Assembly (NCBI RefSeq): GCF_017922435.1
Contig: NZ_VDEZ01000002.1
Span: 1-64,000, forward strand
Direction: 5' to 3'
Source of the DNA: Thalassospira sp. ER-Se-21-Dark
GTDB taxonomy: Bacteria; Pseudomonadota; Alphaproteobacteria; Rhodospirillales; Thalassospiraceae
Length of the DNA stretch: 64,000 nucleotides
Part shown: one piece after another, positions 9,658 through 19,186 of the stretch
Position numbering within the stretch: the first letter of the stretch is position 1
How the letters are laid out: every line of letters begins with the position of its first letter
Program-made: the position numbers and the translations under genes
The notes under the pieces: generated by a model
What the model was told of the DNA's origin: nothing
Database searches by the model: none
The model's input: only the letters and a program-made list of their open reading frames with translations

Positions 9658-11004
9658 ATGGCATCGGCCGCCGAGCAGCTTGCCGCGAACTTGAATTGGT
9701 CCGCTTTTTCAAAGTCAACCGAGCTTAAAAAGCGTATCTGGTTCACTTTGGGCGCGCTTATTGTTTACCGTCTTGGAACCTATATTCCGGTTCCTGGTGT
9801 CGACCCGTCTATTCTTGCTGACATTTTCCGTCAGAATGCGGGTGGCGTTCTGGGCATGTTTGACATGTTCGCCGGTGGTGCGCTGGGTCGTATGACGATC
9901 TTCGCGCTGAATATCATGCCGTACATCTCGGCCTCGATTATTATTCAGTTGATGACGACTGTTTCGCCAACGCTTGAGCAACTCAAGAAGGAAGGCGAGC
10001 AGGGTCGTAAAAAGATTAATCAATATACCCGCTATCTGACGGTACTGATTGCAACAGTGCAGGCATGGGGCATTGCTGTTGGTCTTGAAAGCATGACCGG
10101 TTCTTCCGGTGCTGCTGTTCCGGATCCGGGCATGTTCTTCCGCATTACCGCTGTGATCACCCTTGTCGGTGGCACTATGTTCCTGATGTGGCTTGGTGAA
10201 CAGATCACCCAGCGCGGCATTGGTAACGGTATTTCGCTGATCATTTTTGCCGGTATTGTTGCCGGCCTGCCAAGCGCGATTGCAGGCACCCTTGAACTGG
10301 GTCGTACCGGTGCGATCTCTGCACTGGTTATCGTTGCAATCATCGTTCTGGCAATCGCAGTTATCGCTTTCATCGTCTTTGTTGAACGTGCGCAGCGCCG
10401 CGTTCTGATCCAGTACCCGAAACGCCAGGTCGGCATGAAGGTCATGGAAGGTCAGAGCTCGCACCTGCCGCTCAAGATCAACACTGCCGGTGTTATTCCG
10501 CCGATCTTCGCAAGCTCGCTGCTGCTCATGCCGCTGTCGGTTGCCCAGTTCACCACCGGTGTTGATGCCCCGGCCTGGTTGACGACTGCAACTGCACTGC
10601 TTGGCCGTGGTCAACCGCTTTATATTGCGCTTTATATCGGTTTGATCGTCTTCTTTGCCTTCTTCTACACTGCGGTTGTTTTCAACCCGGAAGATACGGC
10701 AGACAACCTGAAGAAACATGGTGGCTTTATTCCGGGCATTCGTCCGGGTAAAAATACAGCCAACTATCTGGATTTCATTCTGACCCGTCTGACGGTGATC
10801 GGTGCAGCGTATCTCGCATTCGTCTGTATCCTGCCGGAACTGCTGATCGCGGAATGGTCTGTTCCCTTCTACTTTGGTGGGACTAGCCTCCTGATCGTTG
10901 TCACGGTAACCATGGATACCGTTGCGCAGATTCAGTCTCATATGCTGGCTCATCAGTATGAAGGCCTGATCAAGAAATCCAAACTGCGTGGTCGCCGCCG
11001 TTAA
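9658..11004 (+). CDS. secY: Protein translocase channel subunit SecY
   Basis: A 448-residue polytopic membrane protein forming the SecYEG channel for export and membrane insertion. Visible SecY motifs are YRLGTYIPVPGVD (TM1 region), FALNIMPYISASIIIQL (TM2), GERTQRGIGNG-like GEQITQRGIGNGISL, and the C-terminal cytosolic loop GFIPGIRPGKNTANYLD. About ten hydrophobic helices are evident. I chose ATG 9658, which has GGGAGA 8 nt upstream; a TTG at 9643 is less likely. The secY-adk-rpsM order is typical of Alphaproteobacteria. Confidence 0.98.
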   Translation: MASAAEQLAANLNWSAFSKSTELKKRIWFTLGALIVYRLGTYIPVPGVDPSILADIFRQNAGGVLGMFDMFAGGALGRMTIFALNIMPYISASIIIQLMTTVSPTLEQLKKEGEQGRKKINQYTRYLTVLIATVQAWGIAVGLESMTGSSGAAVPDPGMFFRITAVITLVGGTMFLMWLGEQITQRGIGNGISLIIFAGIVAGLPSAIAGTLELGRTGAISALVIVAIIVLAIAVIAFIVFVERAQRRVLIQYPKRQVGMKVMEGQSSHLPLKINTAGVIPPIFASSLLLMPLSVAQFTTGVDAPAWLTTATALLGRGQPLYIALYIGLIVFFAFFYTAVVFNPEDTADNLKKHGGFIPGIRPGKNTANYLDFILTRLTVIGAAYLAFVCILPELLIAEWSVPFYFGGTSLLIVVTVTMDTVAQIQSHMLAHQYEGLIKKSKLRGRRR

Positions 11005-11033
11005 AGGCGACCACCGCATTCAGGGGGAAGACG

Positions 11034-11678
11034 ATGAACATTATTCTTCTTGGCCCTCCCGGCGCAGGGAAAGGTACCCAGGCCAAGCGTCTTGAAACAG
11101 GACGCGGCATGATCCAGCTCTCGACGGGCGACATGCTCCGCGCGGCGGTTGCCGCTGGCACGGAACTGGGGCAGAAGGCAAAGGAAGTCATGGATGCGGG
11201 TCAGCTCGTATCCGACGATCTGATGATCGGTCTGATTTCCGAACGACTTGACCAGGATGATACCAAGGGTGGTTTCATTCTGGACGGGTTCCCACGCACC
11301 ACCGCCCAGGCAGAAGCCTTGGACGAGATGCTGGAATCCAAGGGACTGGCACTTGATTATGTGATTGAACTGCGTGTTGACGATGCAGCACTGGTGGCCC
11401 GTATTGTTGGCCGCTATACCTGCGCGAAATGCGGGCAGGGCTATCACGACGAGTTCCAGAAACCCGCCAAGGAAGGTGTCTGTGACGTATGTGGCAGCAC
11501 CGAATTTAAACGCCGTGCGGACGACAATGCCGAGACGGTCACTTCGCGACTGGAAGCTTATCACAAGCAGACAGCACCGATCATTCCTTACTATGAAAAG
11601 GTCGGTAAGCTGAAAACAGTTGACGGGATGGCTGAAATCGACCAAGTTACGCGCGAGATTGAAGCCATCCTGGGGTAA
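11034..11678 (+). CDS. adk: Adenylate kinase, zinc-finger lid type
   Basis: The enzyme interconverts ATP + AMP and 2 ADP in the cytosol. The P-loop GPPGAGKGTQ is at residues 7-16, the AMP-binding STGDMLRAAV near 30-39, and DGFPRT around 84-89. The lid carries four cysteines (CAKCGQGYHD and CDVCGST), so this is the 214-residue zinc-binding long form. It lies 29 nt after secY. Confidence 0.98.
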   Translation: MNIILLGPPGAGKGTQAKRLETGRGMIQLSTGDMLRAAVAAGTELGQKAKEVMDAGQLVSDDLMIGLISERLDQDDTKGGFILDGFPRTTAQAEALDEMLESKGLALDYVIELRVDDAALVARIVGRYTCAKCGQGYHDEFQKPAKEGVCDVCGSTEFKRRADDNAETVTSRLEAYHKQTAPIIPYYEKVGKLKTVDGMAEIDQVTREIEAILG

Positions 11679-11797
11679 TTTCCCGGGCAGGGCGTTTTTT
11701 TGCTGGCGGGTTGGCAGTAATGCTGGCCCGCTTTTGCAGCGTCCTACCCTACCGGATCTGCCCCTGGGTTTGTTAACAGGAAACAGGAGTTCACATA

Positions 11798-12166
11798 GTG
11801 GCTCGTATTGCTGGCGTAAACATCCCGACCGCTAAGCGTGTCGTGATTGCGCTTACCTACATCACCGGTATTGGCCCGGCTAAAGCCAAAGAAATTTGCG
11901 CAAAGGTTGGTATCGAATCCGCAACCCGCGTTCATCAGCTTTCTGATGACCAGGTTCTGAAGGTTCGTGAAGTCATCGACGCTGATTACACCGTCGAAGG
12001 CGACCTCCGTCGTGAAACCGCAATGAACATTAAACGTCTGATGGACCTGGGCAGCTATCGCGGCCTGCGTCATCGTCGCGGTCTCCCGGTACGCGGTCAG
12101 CGTACCCACACCAACGCTCGCACCCGTAAGGGCCCGGCTAAGCCGATTGCTGGCAAGAAGAAGTAA
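11798..12166 (+). CDS. rpsM: 30S ribosomal protein S13
   Basis: A 122-residue protein starting with GTG: (M)[14 protein letters not shown], preceded by AACAGGAG. The end [19 protein letters not shown] is diagnostic. S13 contacts the P-site tRNA and L5. It is the first gene of the alpha operon, 119 nt after adk. Confidence 0.97.
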   Translation: MARIAGVNIPTAKRVVIALTYITGIGPAKAKEICAKVGIESATRVHQLSDDQVLKVREVIDADYTVEGDLRRETAMNIKRLMDLGSYRGLRHRRGLPVRGQRTHTNARTRKGPAKPIAGKKK

Positions 12167-12181
12167 GGTAGGGGAACGACA

Positions 12182-12574
12182 ATGGCGAAGACTCCTCAGA
12201 CTCGCGTGCGTCGCCGCGAGCGCAAGAACATTACGAACGGTATCGCGCACGTAAACGCGACCTTCAACAACACCATGATCACCATTACCGACGTACAGGG
12301 AAATACCATTTCCTGGTCGACCGCTGGTGGTATGGGTTTCCGCGGTTCGCGTAAATCGACTCCGTATGCTGCACAGATGGCTGCCGAAGACGCAGGTAAA
12401 AAAGCTGCTGAACACGGTATGAAAACCCTCGAAGTACAGGTTAAAGGCCCGGGTTCGGGACGTGAATCTGCACTGCGTGCGCTTCAGGCTGTCGGTTTCA
12501 CCATTACGTCGATCAAAGACGTAACGCCGATTCCGCACAACGGTTGCCGTCCGCGTAAACGTCGTCGCGTCTAA
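12182..12574 (+). CDS. rpsK: 30S ribosomal protein S11
   Basis: The 130-residue S11 contains [19 protein letters not shown] and ends [17 protein letters not shown]. It lines the 30S platform near the mRNA exit. It lies 15 nt after rpsM. Confidence 0.98.
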   Translation: MAKTPQTRVRRRERKNITNGIAHVNATFNNTMITITDVQGNTISWSTAGGMGFRGSRKSTPYAAQMAAEDAGKKAAEHGMKTLEVQVKGPGSGRESALRALQAVGFTITSIKDVTPIPHNGCRPRKRRRV

Positions 12575-12607
12575 TCGCGTCGATCCTTGCGGACGACCCC
12601 GCGTTTG

Positions 12608-12663
12608 GGCCCGGGATGACCGGGCCTCTTCGCGTTTCTCGTGGGGGCAAGTTTATTGCCCTC
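12608..12663 (+). promoter_or_regulatory. Two hairpins in the rpoA leader
   Basis: The 123-nt rpsK-rpoA gap holds two inverted repeats: GGCCCGG/CCGGGCC at 12608-12626 and GGGGGCAA/TTGCCCTCC at about 12643-12663. The second ends roughly 35 nt before the rpoA start and has no long T-run after it. They may tune rpoA expression relative to the ribosomal genes; this is inference from structure only. Confidence 0.45.
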
Positions 12664-12697
12664 CTTTCCATAGGCTCCAGTTGCGAAGGTGGGTCTC

Positions 12698-13714
12698 GTG
12701 ATTCAAAAGAACTGGCAGGAACTGATTAAGCCGACGAAGCTTGATGTTACTCCGGGTACTGATGCCAGCCGTATTGGTACGATCGTGGCAGAACCGCTGG
12801 AGCGCGGTTTTGGTCAGACTCTGGGTAACGCGCTGCGTCGCATTCTGCTGTCGTCGCTCCAGGGTTCGGCAGTTACCGCGATCCAGATCGATGGTGTATT
12901 GCACGAATTTTCGTCGATCCCGGGTGTGCGTGAAGATGTCACCGACATCATCCTGAACATCAAGACCATGGGCGTGCGCATGCATGCTGAAGGTCCGAAG
13001 AAAATGGCTCTGAAGGCGACCGGCCCTGGTGCCGTCACCGCAGGTCAGATCGAAACCGGTGCGGATATCGAAATCCTTAACCCGGATCTCGAGCTTTGCC
13101 ATCTTGACGATGGTGCTACGCTCAACATCGAATTCACCGTTGATAACGGTAAAGGCTATGTTGCAGCCAGCTCGCACAGCTCGTCGGACGCGCCGATTGG
13201 TCTTATTCCGATCGATGCGATCTTCAGCCCGATCCGTAAAGTGGCCTACAAGGTGGAAAACACCCGTGTTGGTCAGGATACCGACTTTGACAAGCTGTCG
13301 CTGACCGTTGAAACCAACGGTGCACTGACCCCGGAAGATTCGGTTGCACTTGCTGCCCGTATCCTTCAGGACCAGCTGTCGCTGTTCGTCAACTTCGAAG
13401 AGCCGGAAGCGGTTGTCGAAGAGAAGAAAGAAGACGAACTGCCGTTCAACCGTAACCTTCTTCGTAAGGTTGACGAGCTTGAGCTGTCGGTACGTTCGGC
13501 AAACTGCCTGAAGAACGACAACATCATCTATATCGGTGATCTTGTTCAGAAGACCGAAGCAGAAATGCTCCGTACGCCGAACTTCGGCCGTAAGTCGCTG
13601 AACGAAATCAAGGATGTTCTGGCTCAGATGGGTCTGCATCTCGGTATGGAAGTCGGCGGTTGGCCGCCGGAAAACATCGAAGAACTTGCGCGCAAGTTCG
13701 AAGATCCGTTCTAA
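12698..13714 (+). CDS. rpoA: DNA-directed RNA polymerase alpha subunit
   Basis: The alpha subunit dimerises to scaffold RNA polymerase and its C-terminal domain binds UP elements and activators. The N-terminal domain shows [20 protein letters not shown] and the C-terminal domain shows [15 protein letters not shown] followed by [16 protein letters not shown] place the start at GTG 12698, giving [12 protein letters not shown] and 338 residues, the usual alphaproteobacterial form; an in-frame GTG at 12689 adds only three residues. Confidence 0.97.
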   Translation: MIQKNWQELIKPTKLDVTPGTDASRIGTIVAEPLERGFGQTLGNALRRILLSSLQGSAVTAIQIDGVLHEFSSIPGVREDVTDIILNIKTMGVRMHAEGPKKMALKATGPGAVTAGQIETGADIEILNPDLELCHLDDGATLNIEFTVDNGKGYVAASSHSSSDAPIGLIPIDAIFSPIRKVAYKVENTRVGQDTDFDKLSLTVETNGALTPEDSVALAARILQDQLSLFVNFEEPEAVVEEKKEDELPFNRNLLRKVDELELSVRSANCLKNDNIIYIGDLVQKTEAEMLRTPNFGRKSLNEIKDVLAQMGLHLGMEVGGWPPENIEELARKFEDPF

Positions 13715-13911
13715 GAACGGGTCTTCGGCCTTCGGGCCGAGATCGGAACATTCGTGTTCCAAACCGGGGACCCCAGTTGTTTGGGCATCCGGCGGGCTTG
13801 TTGCCCACACCGCACGTGCATAACCTGGCCTTTGTGTAAAAGTGATCAGGGTGGCGGCGCGGTTTTACAATCGGTTTCGTGAGCGAAGCCAGGCTATTAA
13901 GGAGAGTTACC

Positions 13912-14343
13912 ATGCGTCACGGTATGCAAGGCCGTAAGCTTAATCGTACTTCGTCCCATCGTAAGGCGATGTTTGCCAACATGGCAGTTTCACTGCTCAC
14001 CCACGAGCAGATCAAAACCACTCTTCCGAAGGCCAAGGATCTTCGCCCGTATGTCGAAAAACTGATTACGCTGGGCAAGCGGGGCGACCTGCATGCACGC
14101 CGTCAGGCCATTTCGATCCTGCGTGATGACAAAGTCGTTGCCAAGCTGTTCGGCGAAATCGCTGACCGCTACAAAGAGCGCGCTGGTGGTTACACCCGTG
14201 TTCTCAAGGCCGGCTTCCGTTATGGCGATGCGGCTCCGGTTGCTGTGATTGAACTTGTCGATCGCAACGCCGATGCAAAAGGCGCGGAAGACCGTGCTCG
14301 CCTCGAAGCAGAGGGCGAAGGCGAAGAAGCAGCTGCTGAATAA
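13912..14343 (+). CDS. rplQ: 50S ribosomal protein L17
   Basis: This 143-residue L17 starts [20 protein letters not shown] after AAGGAGAG, which fixes ATG 13912 over the longer open frame from 13879. The tail is Ala/Glu-rich ([10 protein letters not shown]). It closes the alpha operon after a 197-nt gap from rpoA that contains small hairpins (TCGGCC/GGCCGA near 13731-13742). Confidence 0.97.
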   Translation: MRHGMQGRKLNRTSSHRKAMFANMAVSLLTHEQIKTTLPKAKDLRPYVEKLITLGKRGDLHARRQAISILRDDKVVAKLFGEIADRYKERAGGYTRVLKAGFRYGDAAPVAVIELVDRNADAKGAEDRARLEAEGEGEEAAAE

Positions 14344-14370
14344 GCAACGCTTCGGCCTTTAAGAAACAGA

Positions 14371-14408
14371 AACGGGCGATGCCATCTGGTGTCGCCCGTT
14401 TTCTTTTT
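14371..14408 (+). terminator. Terminator of the ribosomal supercluster
   Basis: A long stem (AACGGGCGATGCC against GGTGTCGCCCGTT, 4-nt loop) followed by ttcttttt. It lies 27 nt after the rplQ stop and ends the S10-spc-alpha transcription unit. Confidence 0.9.
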
Positions 14409-14531
14409 GCTAAATGACATAAAGTTCATATTTCCGACAAGGTTGCGCGTAAGGTCTAGTTTCCCTAATTGATGACAAGTCTTTGTCGGTCACAGGACCG
14501 CGAACAAGCAAACCAACAGAGAGAGTGTGAC

Positions 14532-15989
14532 GTGCAGGCAAGATGGATTTCAAAGATTGTCGCCTTTGCCATAATCGGACTGACGACGATTTCCAGCACA
14601 GGCAATCTGGCCCATGCCCAAAGCGATGAAGCCACCCTGGATCGGCGTTTGCCGTCAAGCCAGGCGGACATCAAGATGTCGCTTTCGCCATTGGTCAAAC
14701 AAACCGCCCCGGCGGTTGTCAACATTTACACCAAGAAGGTCGTCGAACAACGCCAGCGCACGCCGTTCTTCAATGATCCGTTCTTCAAACAGTTCTTTGG
14801 CGATCGTTTCGGCGGTGCCTTTGGCGCCCCGCGCCAGCGTGTTGAACGTTCGCTCGGTTCCGGTGTGATTGTTTCGGGCAATGGCACGGTGGTGACCAAC
14901 CATCATGTGATTGATGGCGCCAGCGAGATCCGCGTCGTCTTGCATGACAACCGCGAATTTGATGCCGATCTGGTCGGATCGGACGAACGCACCGATCTTG
15001 CCGTCCTCAAACTGCGCGGGGTTGATAACGAACTGCCGGCCATTCCGTTTGGCGACTCTGATGCGGTCGAGGTCGGCGATCTTGTGCTTGCCATCGGCAA
15101 CCCGTTTGGTGTCGGGCAGACCGTCACCAGCGGTATTGTCTCGGCACTGGCGCGCGCCGGTGTCACCGGTCAGGATTATCAATCCTTCATCCAGACCGAT
15201 GCCGCGATTAACCCGGGGAACTCCGGCGGGGCATTGGTCGATATTGATGGCAACCTGATCGGGGTCAACTCGGCGATCTTTACCAAGTCTGGCGGGTCGA
15301 ACGGCATCGGCTTTGCCGTTCCGGCCAATATGGTCAAGGTTGTGATGCGTGGTCTGATCAGTGGCGATCTGCGTCGCCCCTGGCTGGGCGCGGCCGGGCA
15401 ATCGGTGACGGCCGATCTGGCGGCCTCGCTTGAACTGGATCGCCCGCATGGTGTCCTCATCAACAAGGTTCGCGCCGGAAGCCCGGCTGAGCGCGGCGGC
15501 CTGCAATCAGGGGACGTTGTCATCGCGGTCAACGGCTTGGCTGTGGATAACCCGAACGAGCTCAAATTCCGTATCGCAACGCTTGAGCTGGACGGCGAGG
15601 CAAAGCTGTCAGTCCTGCGGCGCGGGGCAGAAACAATCCTTGCCATGCCGCTGGAAGTCGCACCGGAAATTCCCGCTCGTGACGAAAGCATCATTGATGG
15701 CCGCAATCCGTTTAGCGGCACCAAAATCGCCAACATGAACCCGGCACTGGCCGATGAGCTTGGCATCGATACACTGAGCGAAGGCGTGATGATCCTGGCC
15801 GTTGCCCGCGATAGCCTGGCACGTCGTACGCGTCTTCAGGCCGGTGACTATATTGTCGAGGTCAATGGACAGCCGATTGATACCGTCGCGCGCTTCAAGG
15901 AAGTCGTCCGCGCCGGTGAACGCAGCCGAGACTGGAAGATTTCCGTCAAACGCGATGGCAAGGTCCTGACCGGTGATTTCACCCTGTAG
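14532..15989 (+). CDS. Periplasmic Do/DegP-type serine endoprotease
   Basis: A 485-residue HtrA-family protease for periplasmic protein quality control. From GTG 14532 there is a signal peptide (about residues 1-29, cleavage after NLAHA), a trypsin-like domain with His125 (TNHHV), Asp155 (TDLAV) and Ser231 (GNSGG), then two PDZ domains (about 275-370 and 395-480). I prefer 14532 because it gives a clean signal peptide after an AGAGAG Shine-Dalgarno; upstream starts add about 21 polar residues. Degree of similarity to MucD, DegP or DegQ cannot be settled by eye. Confidence 0.93.
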   Translation: MQARWISKIVAFAIIGLTTISSTGNLAHAQSDEATLDRRLPSSQADIKMSLSPLVKQTAPAVVNIYTKKVVEQRQRTPFFNDPFFKQFFGDRFGGAFGAPRQRVERSLGSGVIVSGNGTVVTNHHVIDGASEIRVVLHDNREFDADLVGSDERTDLAVLKLRGVDNELPAIPFGDSDAVEVGDLVLAIGNPFGVGQTVTSGIVSALARAGVTGQDYQSFIQTDAAINPGNSGGALVDIDGNLIGVNSAIFTKSGGSNGIGFAVPANMVKVVMRGLISGDLRRPWLGAAGQSVTADLAASLELDRPHGVLINKVRAGSPAERGGLQSGDVVIAVNGLAVDNPNELKFRIATLELDGEAKLSVLRRGAETILAMPLEVAPEIPARDESIIDGRNPFSGTKIANMNPALADELGIDTLSEGVMILAVARDSLARRTRLQAGDYIVEVNGQPIDTVARFKEVVRAGERSRDWKISVKRDGKVLTGDFTL

Positions 15990-16013
15990 CCGTCAGGCCT
16001 GATACCCAAAAGC

Positions 16014-16046
16014 AAAGGCGCGCACCGCTGTGGTGCGCGCCTTTTT
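16014..16046. terminator. Terminator between the protease and the MFS gene
   Basis: Stem AAAGGCGCGCACC / GGTGCGCGCCTTT with a 5-nt loop and TTTTT. It can serve both convergent genes: the protease on the plus strand and the transporter ending at 16056 on the minus strand. Confidence 0.88.
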
Positions 16047-16055
16047 GTATCTTGG

Positions 16056-17285
16056 TCATCCGGCATTACCGGGCACGGGCCGATGACGCAGCATCATCAG
16101 GGCGGCAAAGGTCACAAGGCCAAGCACGATGGTCAGCAAAATCGCATACTGCCCGTAATCATCGATCAACAGCCCAAAGACAAACGGGGCTGCCGCCTGT
16201 GCAAAGCGTGATGGTGCCATGATATAGCCCTGCCGGGCGCCATACCCAACCGGGCCAAAGGTCGCCAATGGCAATGTCCCCTTGGCGATGGTCAGAATGC
16301 CATTGCCGATCCCGTGCAGGCTGGTAAACAGCATCCCGACCGGTCCGCCAAAGACCAAAAGCAACACAGCGCCCACCGGATGGGTCAGGGCCGAAAGCCT
16401 CGATGAAATCAGTGGATGCATCTTTTTCAGCAACCCGAATTCGGCCAACCTGCCCGCAACCTGTGCCGGTCCCACCAGCGATGCCGCAATCAGCGCACCG
16501 GCGGCATCCATCCCCGAAATTTGTAACAGGCGTGGCAAATGGGCGGCCATGGCCGTTGCGGTAAACCAGCTGGCGGCAAACACGATGGCCAGCAGGATCA
16601 TCGGCATGTTGAAAATATCCGAACGCGACAGCTTGGCTGGGGGAGGGATGGCGGCAGGGGATGCTTTGGCCGTATCCGCAGCAGGCGACGTGCTGTTGCC
16701 TGTCTTGGTACGCGGGATCAGAAACAGATTAAGCGGCAAGCCCAGCACGATATGCATCGCCGCCCAGAAATAGCACGCCGTGCGCCAGTCAAATTCGGCC
16801 TCAATCCCGGCGGTAATCGGCCAGCAGATCGTGCTGGCAAATCCGGCAATCAGGGTAATGCCGGTGATCGGACCGCGCGCATCATGGCCATAAATCCAGC
16901 TCAGCGTGGCAAAGGCCGACTCATAAAGCCCCATCGACATGCCAACACCAATGACGCACCACGCTATACACATCATGGTCAGGCTATCGGCCGTGCCCAG
17001 CATCGCAAGACCCGCGGCAAAGATCAGGCTGGACACCGCCAGCACCGTGCGCCCGCCAAACTGATCAATCCGCGCCCCGGCCTTGGGGCCGAGCAACGCT
17101 GCAAACACCAGCGCAAGTGAAAAGGCGCCAAACGCCCAACCAGGGGGAATGCCAAGCTCAATTGCCATCGGCTCAGCCAGAATGGCCGGCAGATACAGCG
17201 TGGTACCAAATGCAAGGGTCTGTCCCGTGCCCAACCCGATCACGATCGGCAGTTTGGCGGGCGTGCCATGCGAAGTCGACGTCAT
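16056..17285 (-). CDS. MFS transporter, substrate unknown
   Basis: A 409-residue polytopic membrane protein with about 12 hydrophobic segments. The MFS motif between TM2 and TM3 is visible as GPKAGARIDQFGGRTVL, and a cytosolic loop rich in Ala/Pro (TKTGNSTSPAADTAKASPAA) separates the two six-helix halves. The start is ATG 17285; a GTG at 17294 adds three residues. It is a singleton on the opposite strand to its neighbours and interrupts the usual degP-rarA pairing, so it was probably inserted. The substrate cannot be read from sequence. Confidence 0.85.
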   Translation of the reverse strand: MTSTSHGTPAKLPIVIGLGTGQTLAFGTTLYLPAILAEPMAIELGIPPGWAFGAFSLALVFAALLGPKAGARIDQFGGRTVLAVSSLIFAAGLAMLGTADSLTMMCIAWCVIGVGMSMGLYESAFATLSWIYGHDARGPITGITLIAGFASTICWPITAGIEAEFDWRTACYFWAAMHIVLGLPLNLFLIPRTKTGNSTSPAADTAKASPAAIPPPAKLSRSDIFNMPMILLAIVFAASWFTATAMAAHLPRLLQISGMDAAGALIAASLVGPAQVAGRLAEFGLLKKMHPLISSRLSALTHPVGAVLLLVFGGPVGMLFTSLHGIGNGILTIAKGTLPLATFGPVGYGARQGYIMAPSRFAQAAAPFVFGLLIDDYGQYAILLTIVLGLVTFAALMMLRHRPVPGNAG

Positions 17286-17442
17286 GGCAGGCACCGAAAG
17301 TCAGGGTCGGGCAGGCAGGCAAAAACGAGCGTCACGAACGTGTTCTTTTTGTTGCTTGGATGGAAACAAGCCTGAAAGCTATGCCGCACATATGCCAGCG
17401 TCAATCGGCGATGTTTCGTCTGTCATCAATGTCATCTGCGTG

Positions 17443-17709
17443 CTAGGGTCCAAACTCATTCACATAATCGTCCCGGTCGCCCGGATTTGTGCGGATATGC
17501 GGAGCAAAATCTTAGGAAGATATGCATCTTTCAAGATTTTGCGACAAAATAGCCCGTGCAAATCCGGGTGATCCGAAGGACAACTGCTATGAGAGAAAGC
17601 ATCTGCGTCAAACCCCTTGACCGGGGATCACCCCGCTCTGCGGCATTTTCCTAGCTTTTTCTCTCATATCAGTTGCCGGGTCGGTTATATGAATGAGTTT
17701 GGACCCTAG
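17443..17709. mobile_element. MITE-like element A with 28-bp terminal inverted repeats
   Basis: Terminal inverted repeats at 17443-17470 and 17682-17709 match at 26 of 28 positions; the ends read TAGGGTC...GACCCTA, with TA at each boundary as expected for IS630/Tc1-type insertion. Its core at 17570-17652 matches the second element at 60933-61015 with identical spacing. A nested hairpin module (CCGGATTTG 17481-17489 with CAAATCCGG 17559-17567, and inside it GCAAAATCTT 17504-17513 with AAGATTTTGC 17533-17542) is present only in this copy. There is no coding frame, so it is non-autonomous. It ends 45 bp before rarA. Confidence 0.85.
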
Positions 17710-17754
17710 GTTTCGCCAAAGTCACCAACCCGCTCAACATCATGATGTCGCTGT

Positions 17755-19068
17755 ATGGTTTCCCTGTTTGAAAGTCAGGTCACACGCCCTTTGGCCGACA
17801 GACTGCGCCCCGCCAAACTCGATGAAGTGGTGGGCCAGGGGCATCTGTTTGGCGATGATGGCCCGATCACCCGTATGATCAAGACTGGCCGTGTGCCGTC
17901 AGTGATCCTGTGGGGGCCGCCGGGCTGTGGCAAAACGACATTGGCCCGGCTGATGGCCGATGTTGCCGATATGGCGTTTGAACCGCTCTCGGCGATCTTT
18001 TCTGGCGTTGCGGATTTGCGCAAGGTGTTTGAACGCGCCCGTGCGCGCCGTTCGACCGGTGGGGCGACTTTGCTGTTCATCGATGAAATACACCGTTTCA
18101 ACAAGGCCCAGCAGGACAGCTTCCTGCCCTATGTCGAAGACGGCACCATCACCCTGATCGGCGCGACCACAGAAAACCCGTCCTTTGAATTGAACGCAGC
18201 GCTTCTTTCGCGTTGTCAGGTACTGGTGCTCAAGCGTCTTGACGATCAGGGCCTTGAAGAACTTTTGGTACGTGCCGAAAAGGAAATGGGGTTTGAGTTG
18301 CCTGTCACGCCCGAGGCACGCGAAACCCTGCGCGCCATGGCCGATGGCGATGGGCGTTATTGCCTTAATCTGGCAGAGGAACTGTTTTCCCTGCCGCCCA
18401 GCGAAGATGATGGTCCGCTTGGTGTGGCGGAGCTTGCCCGCACCGTGCAAAAGCGCATGCCGATCTATGACAAGGGCGATGACAGCCACTACAACCTGAT
18501 CAGTGCGCTGCATAAATCCATTCGCGGCTCCGACCCGGATGCAGCCCTTTATTGGTTTAATCGGATGCTGGCCGGGGGCGAGGATCCCAAATTCGTCGCC
18601 CGCCGACTGACCCGTATGGCGGTTGAGGATATCGGTCTTGCCGATCCGCAGGCCCAGCAATTCTGCATCGGGGCGTGGGAATCATACGAACGCCTTGGCA
18701 GCCCCGAAGGCGAACTGGCCCTGGCACAGGCGGTGATTTACCTCGCCCTCGCGCCAAAATCCAATGCCGGTTATGCGGCTTATAAAAAGTCGCTCAAGAT
18801 CGCGCGCGATACCGGGTCGCTGATGCCGCCCGCCCATATCCTTAATGCGCCGACCAAGCTGATGAAGGATATCGGCTATGGCACCGGCTATGCCTATGAC
18901 CATGATCAGGAAGATGGCTTTTCCGGCCAGAATTACTTCCCCGAAGGCATGCGTCGTCAAAATTTCTACGAGCCGGTTGAACGCGGCTTTGAACGCGATC
19001 TTAAAAAACGCGTCGAATATTTCGATCGCCTGCGCGCAGAGCGTCAAAAGAAAGGCGATAATAAATAA
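17755..19068 (+). CDS. rarA: Replication-associated recombination protein RarA (AAA+ ATPase)
   Basis: A 437-residue RarA/MgsA/WRNIP1-family ATPase, related to clamp-loader subunits and RuvB, which acts at stalled replication forks. Walker A is GPPGCGKT (54-61), Walker B LLFIDE (106-111) followed by IHRFNKAQQD, and sensor 1 GATTENP (136-142). The C-terminal tetramerisation domain includes PEGELALAQA and NAPTKLMK. No clear Shine-Dalgarno precedes ATG 17755, and a MITE lies 45 bp upstream, so expression may differ from relatives where rarA follows degP directly. Confidence 0.95.
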   Translation: MVSLFESQVTRPLADRLRPAKLDEVVGQGHLFGDDGPITRMIKTGRVPSVILWGPPGCGKTTLARLMADVADMAFEPLSAIFSGVADLRKVFERARARRSTGGATLLFIDEIHRFNKAQQDSFLPYVEDGTITLIGATTENPSFELNAALLSRCQVLVLKRLDDQGLEELLVRAEKEMGFELPVTPEARETLRAMADGDGRYCLNLAEELFSLPPSEDDGPLGVAELARTVQKRMPIYDKGDDSHYNLISALHKSIRGSDPDAALYWFNRMLAGGEDPKFVARRLTRMAVEDIGLADPQAQQFCIGAWESYERLGSPEGELALAQAVIYLALAPKSNAGYAAYKKSLKIARDTGSLMPPAHILNAPTKLMKDIGYGTGYAYDHDQEDGFSGQNYFPEGMRRQNFYEPVERGFERDLKKRVEYFDRLRAERQKKGDNK

Positions 19069-19186
19069 CCAACGGTTATTTAGGTTCCAAAATGGAAACA
19101 ATCTGGTGAAGAGTCTCTGGCTAAACAGATCGGTTTGGCAGGCGTAAGTTCAGGGTAACAAACAAACCCGGACTCGGAGACTGAAA

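Noticed and set aside
17710-17773. Short frame reading into rarA (GFAKVTNPLNIMMSLYG) that could be a remnant C-terminus
   Set aside because: It is only about 20 codons, overlaps the rarA start and has no identifiable parent gene; probably chance.
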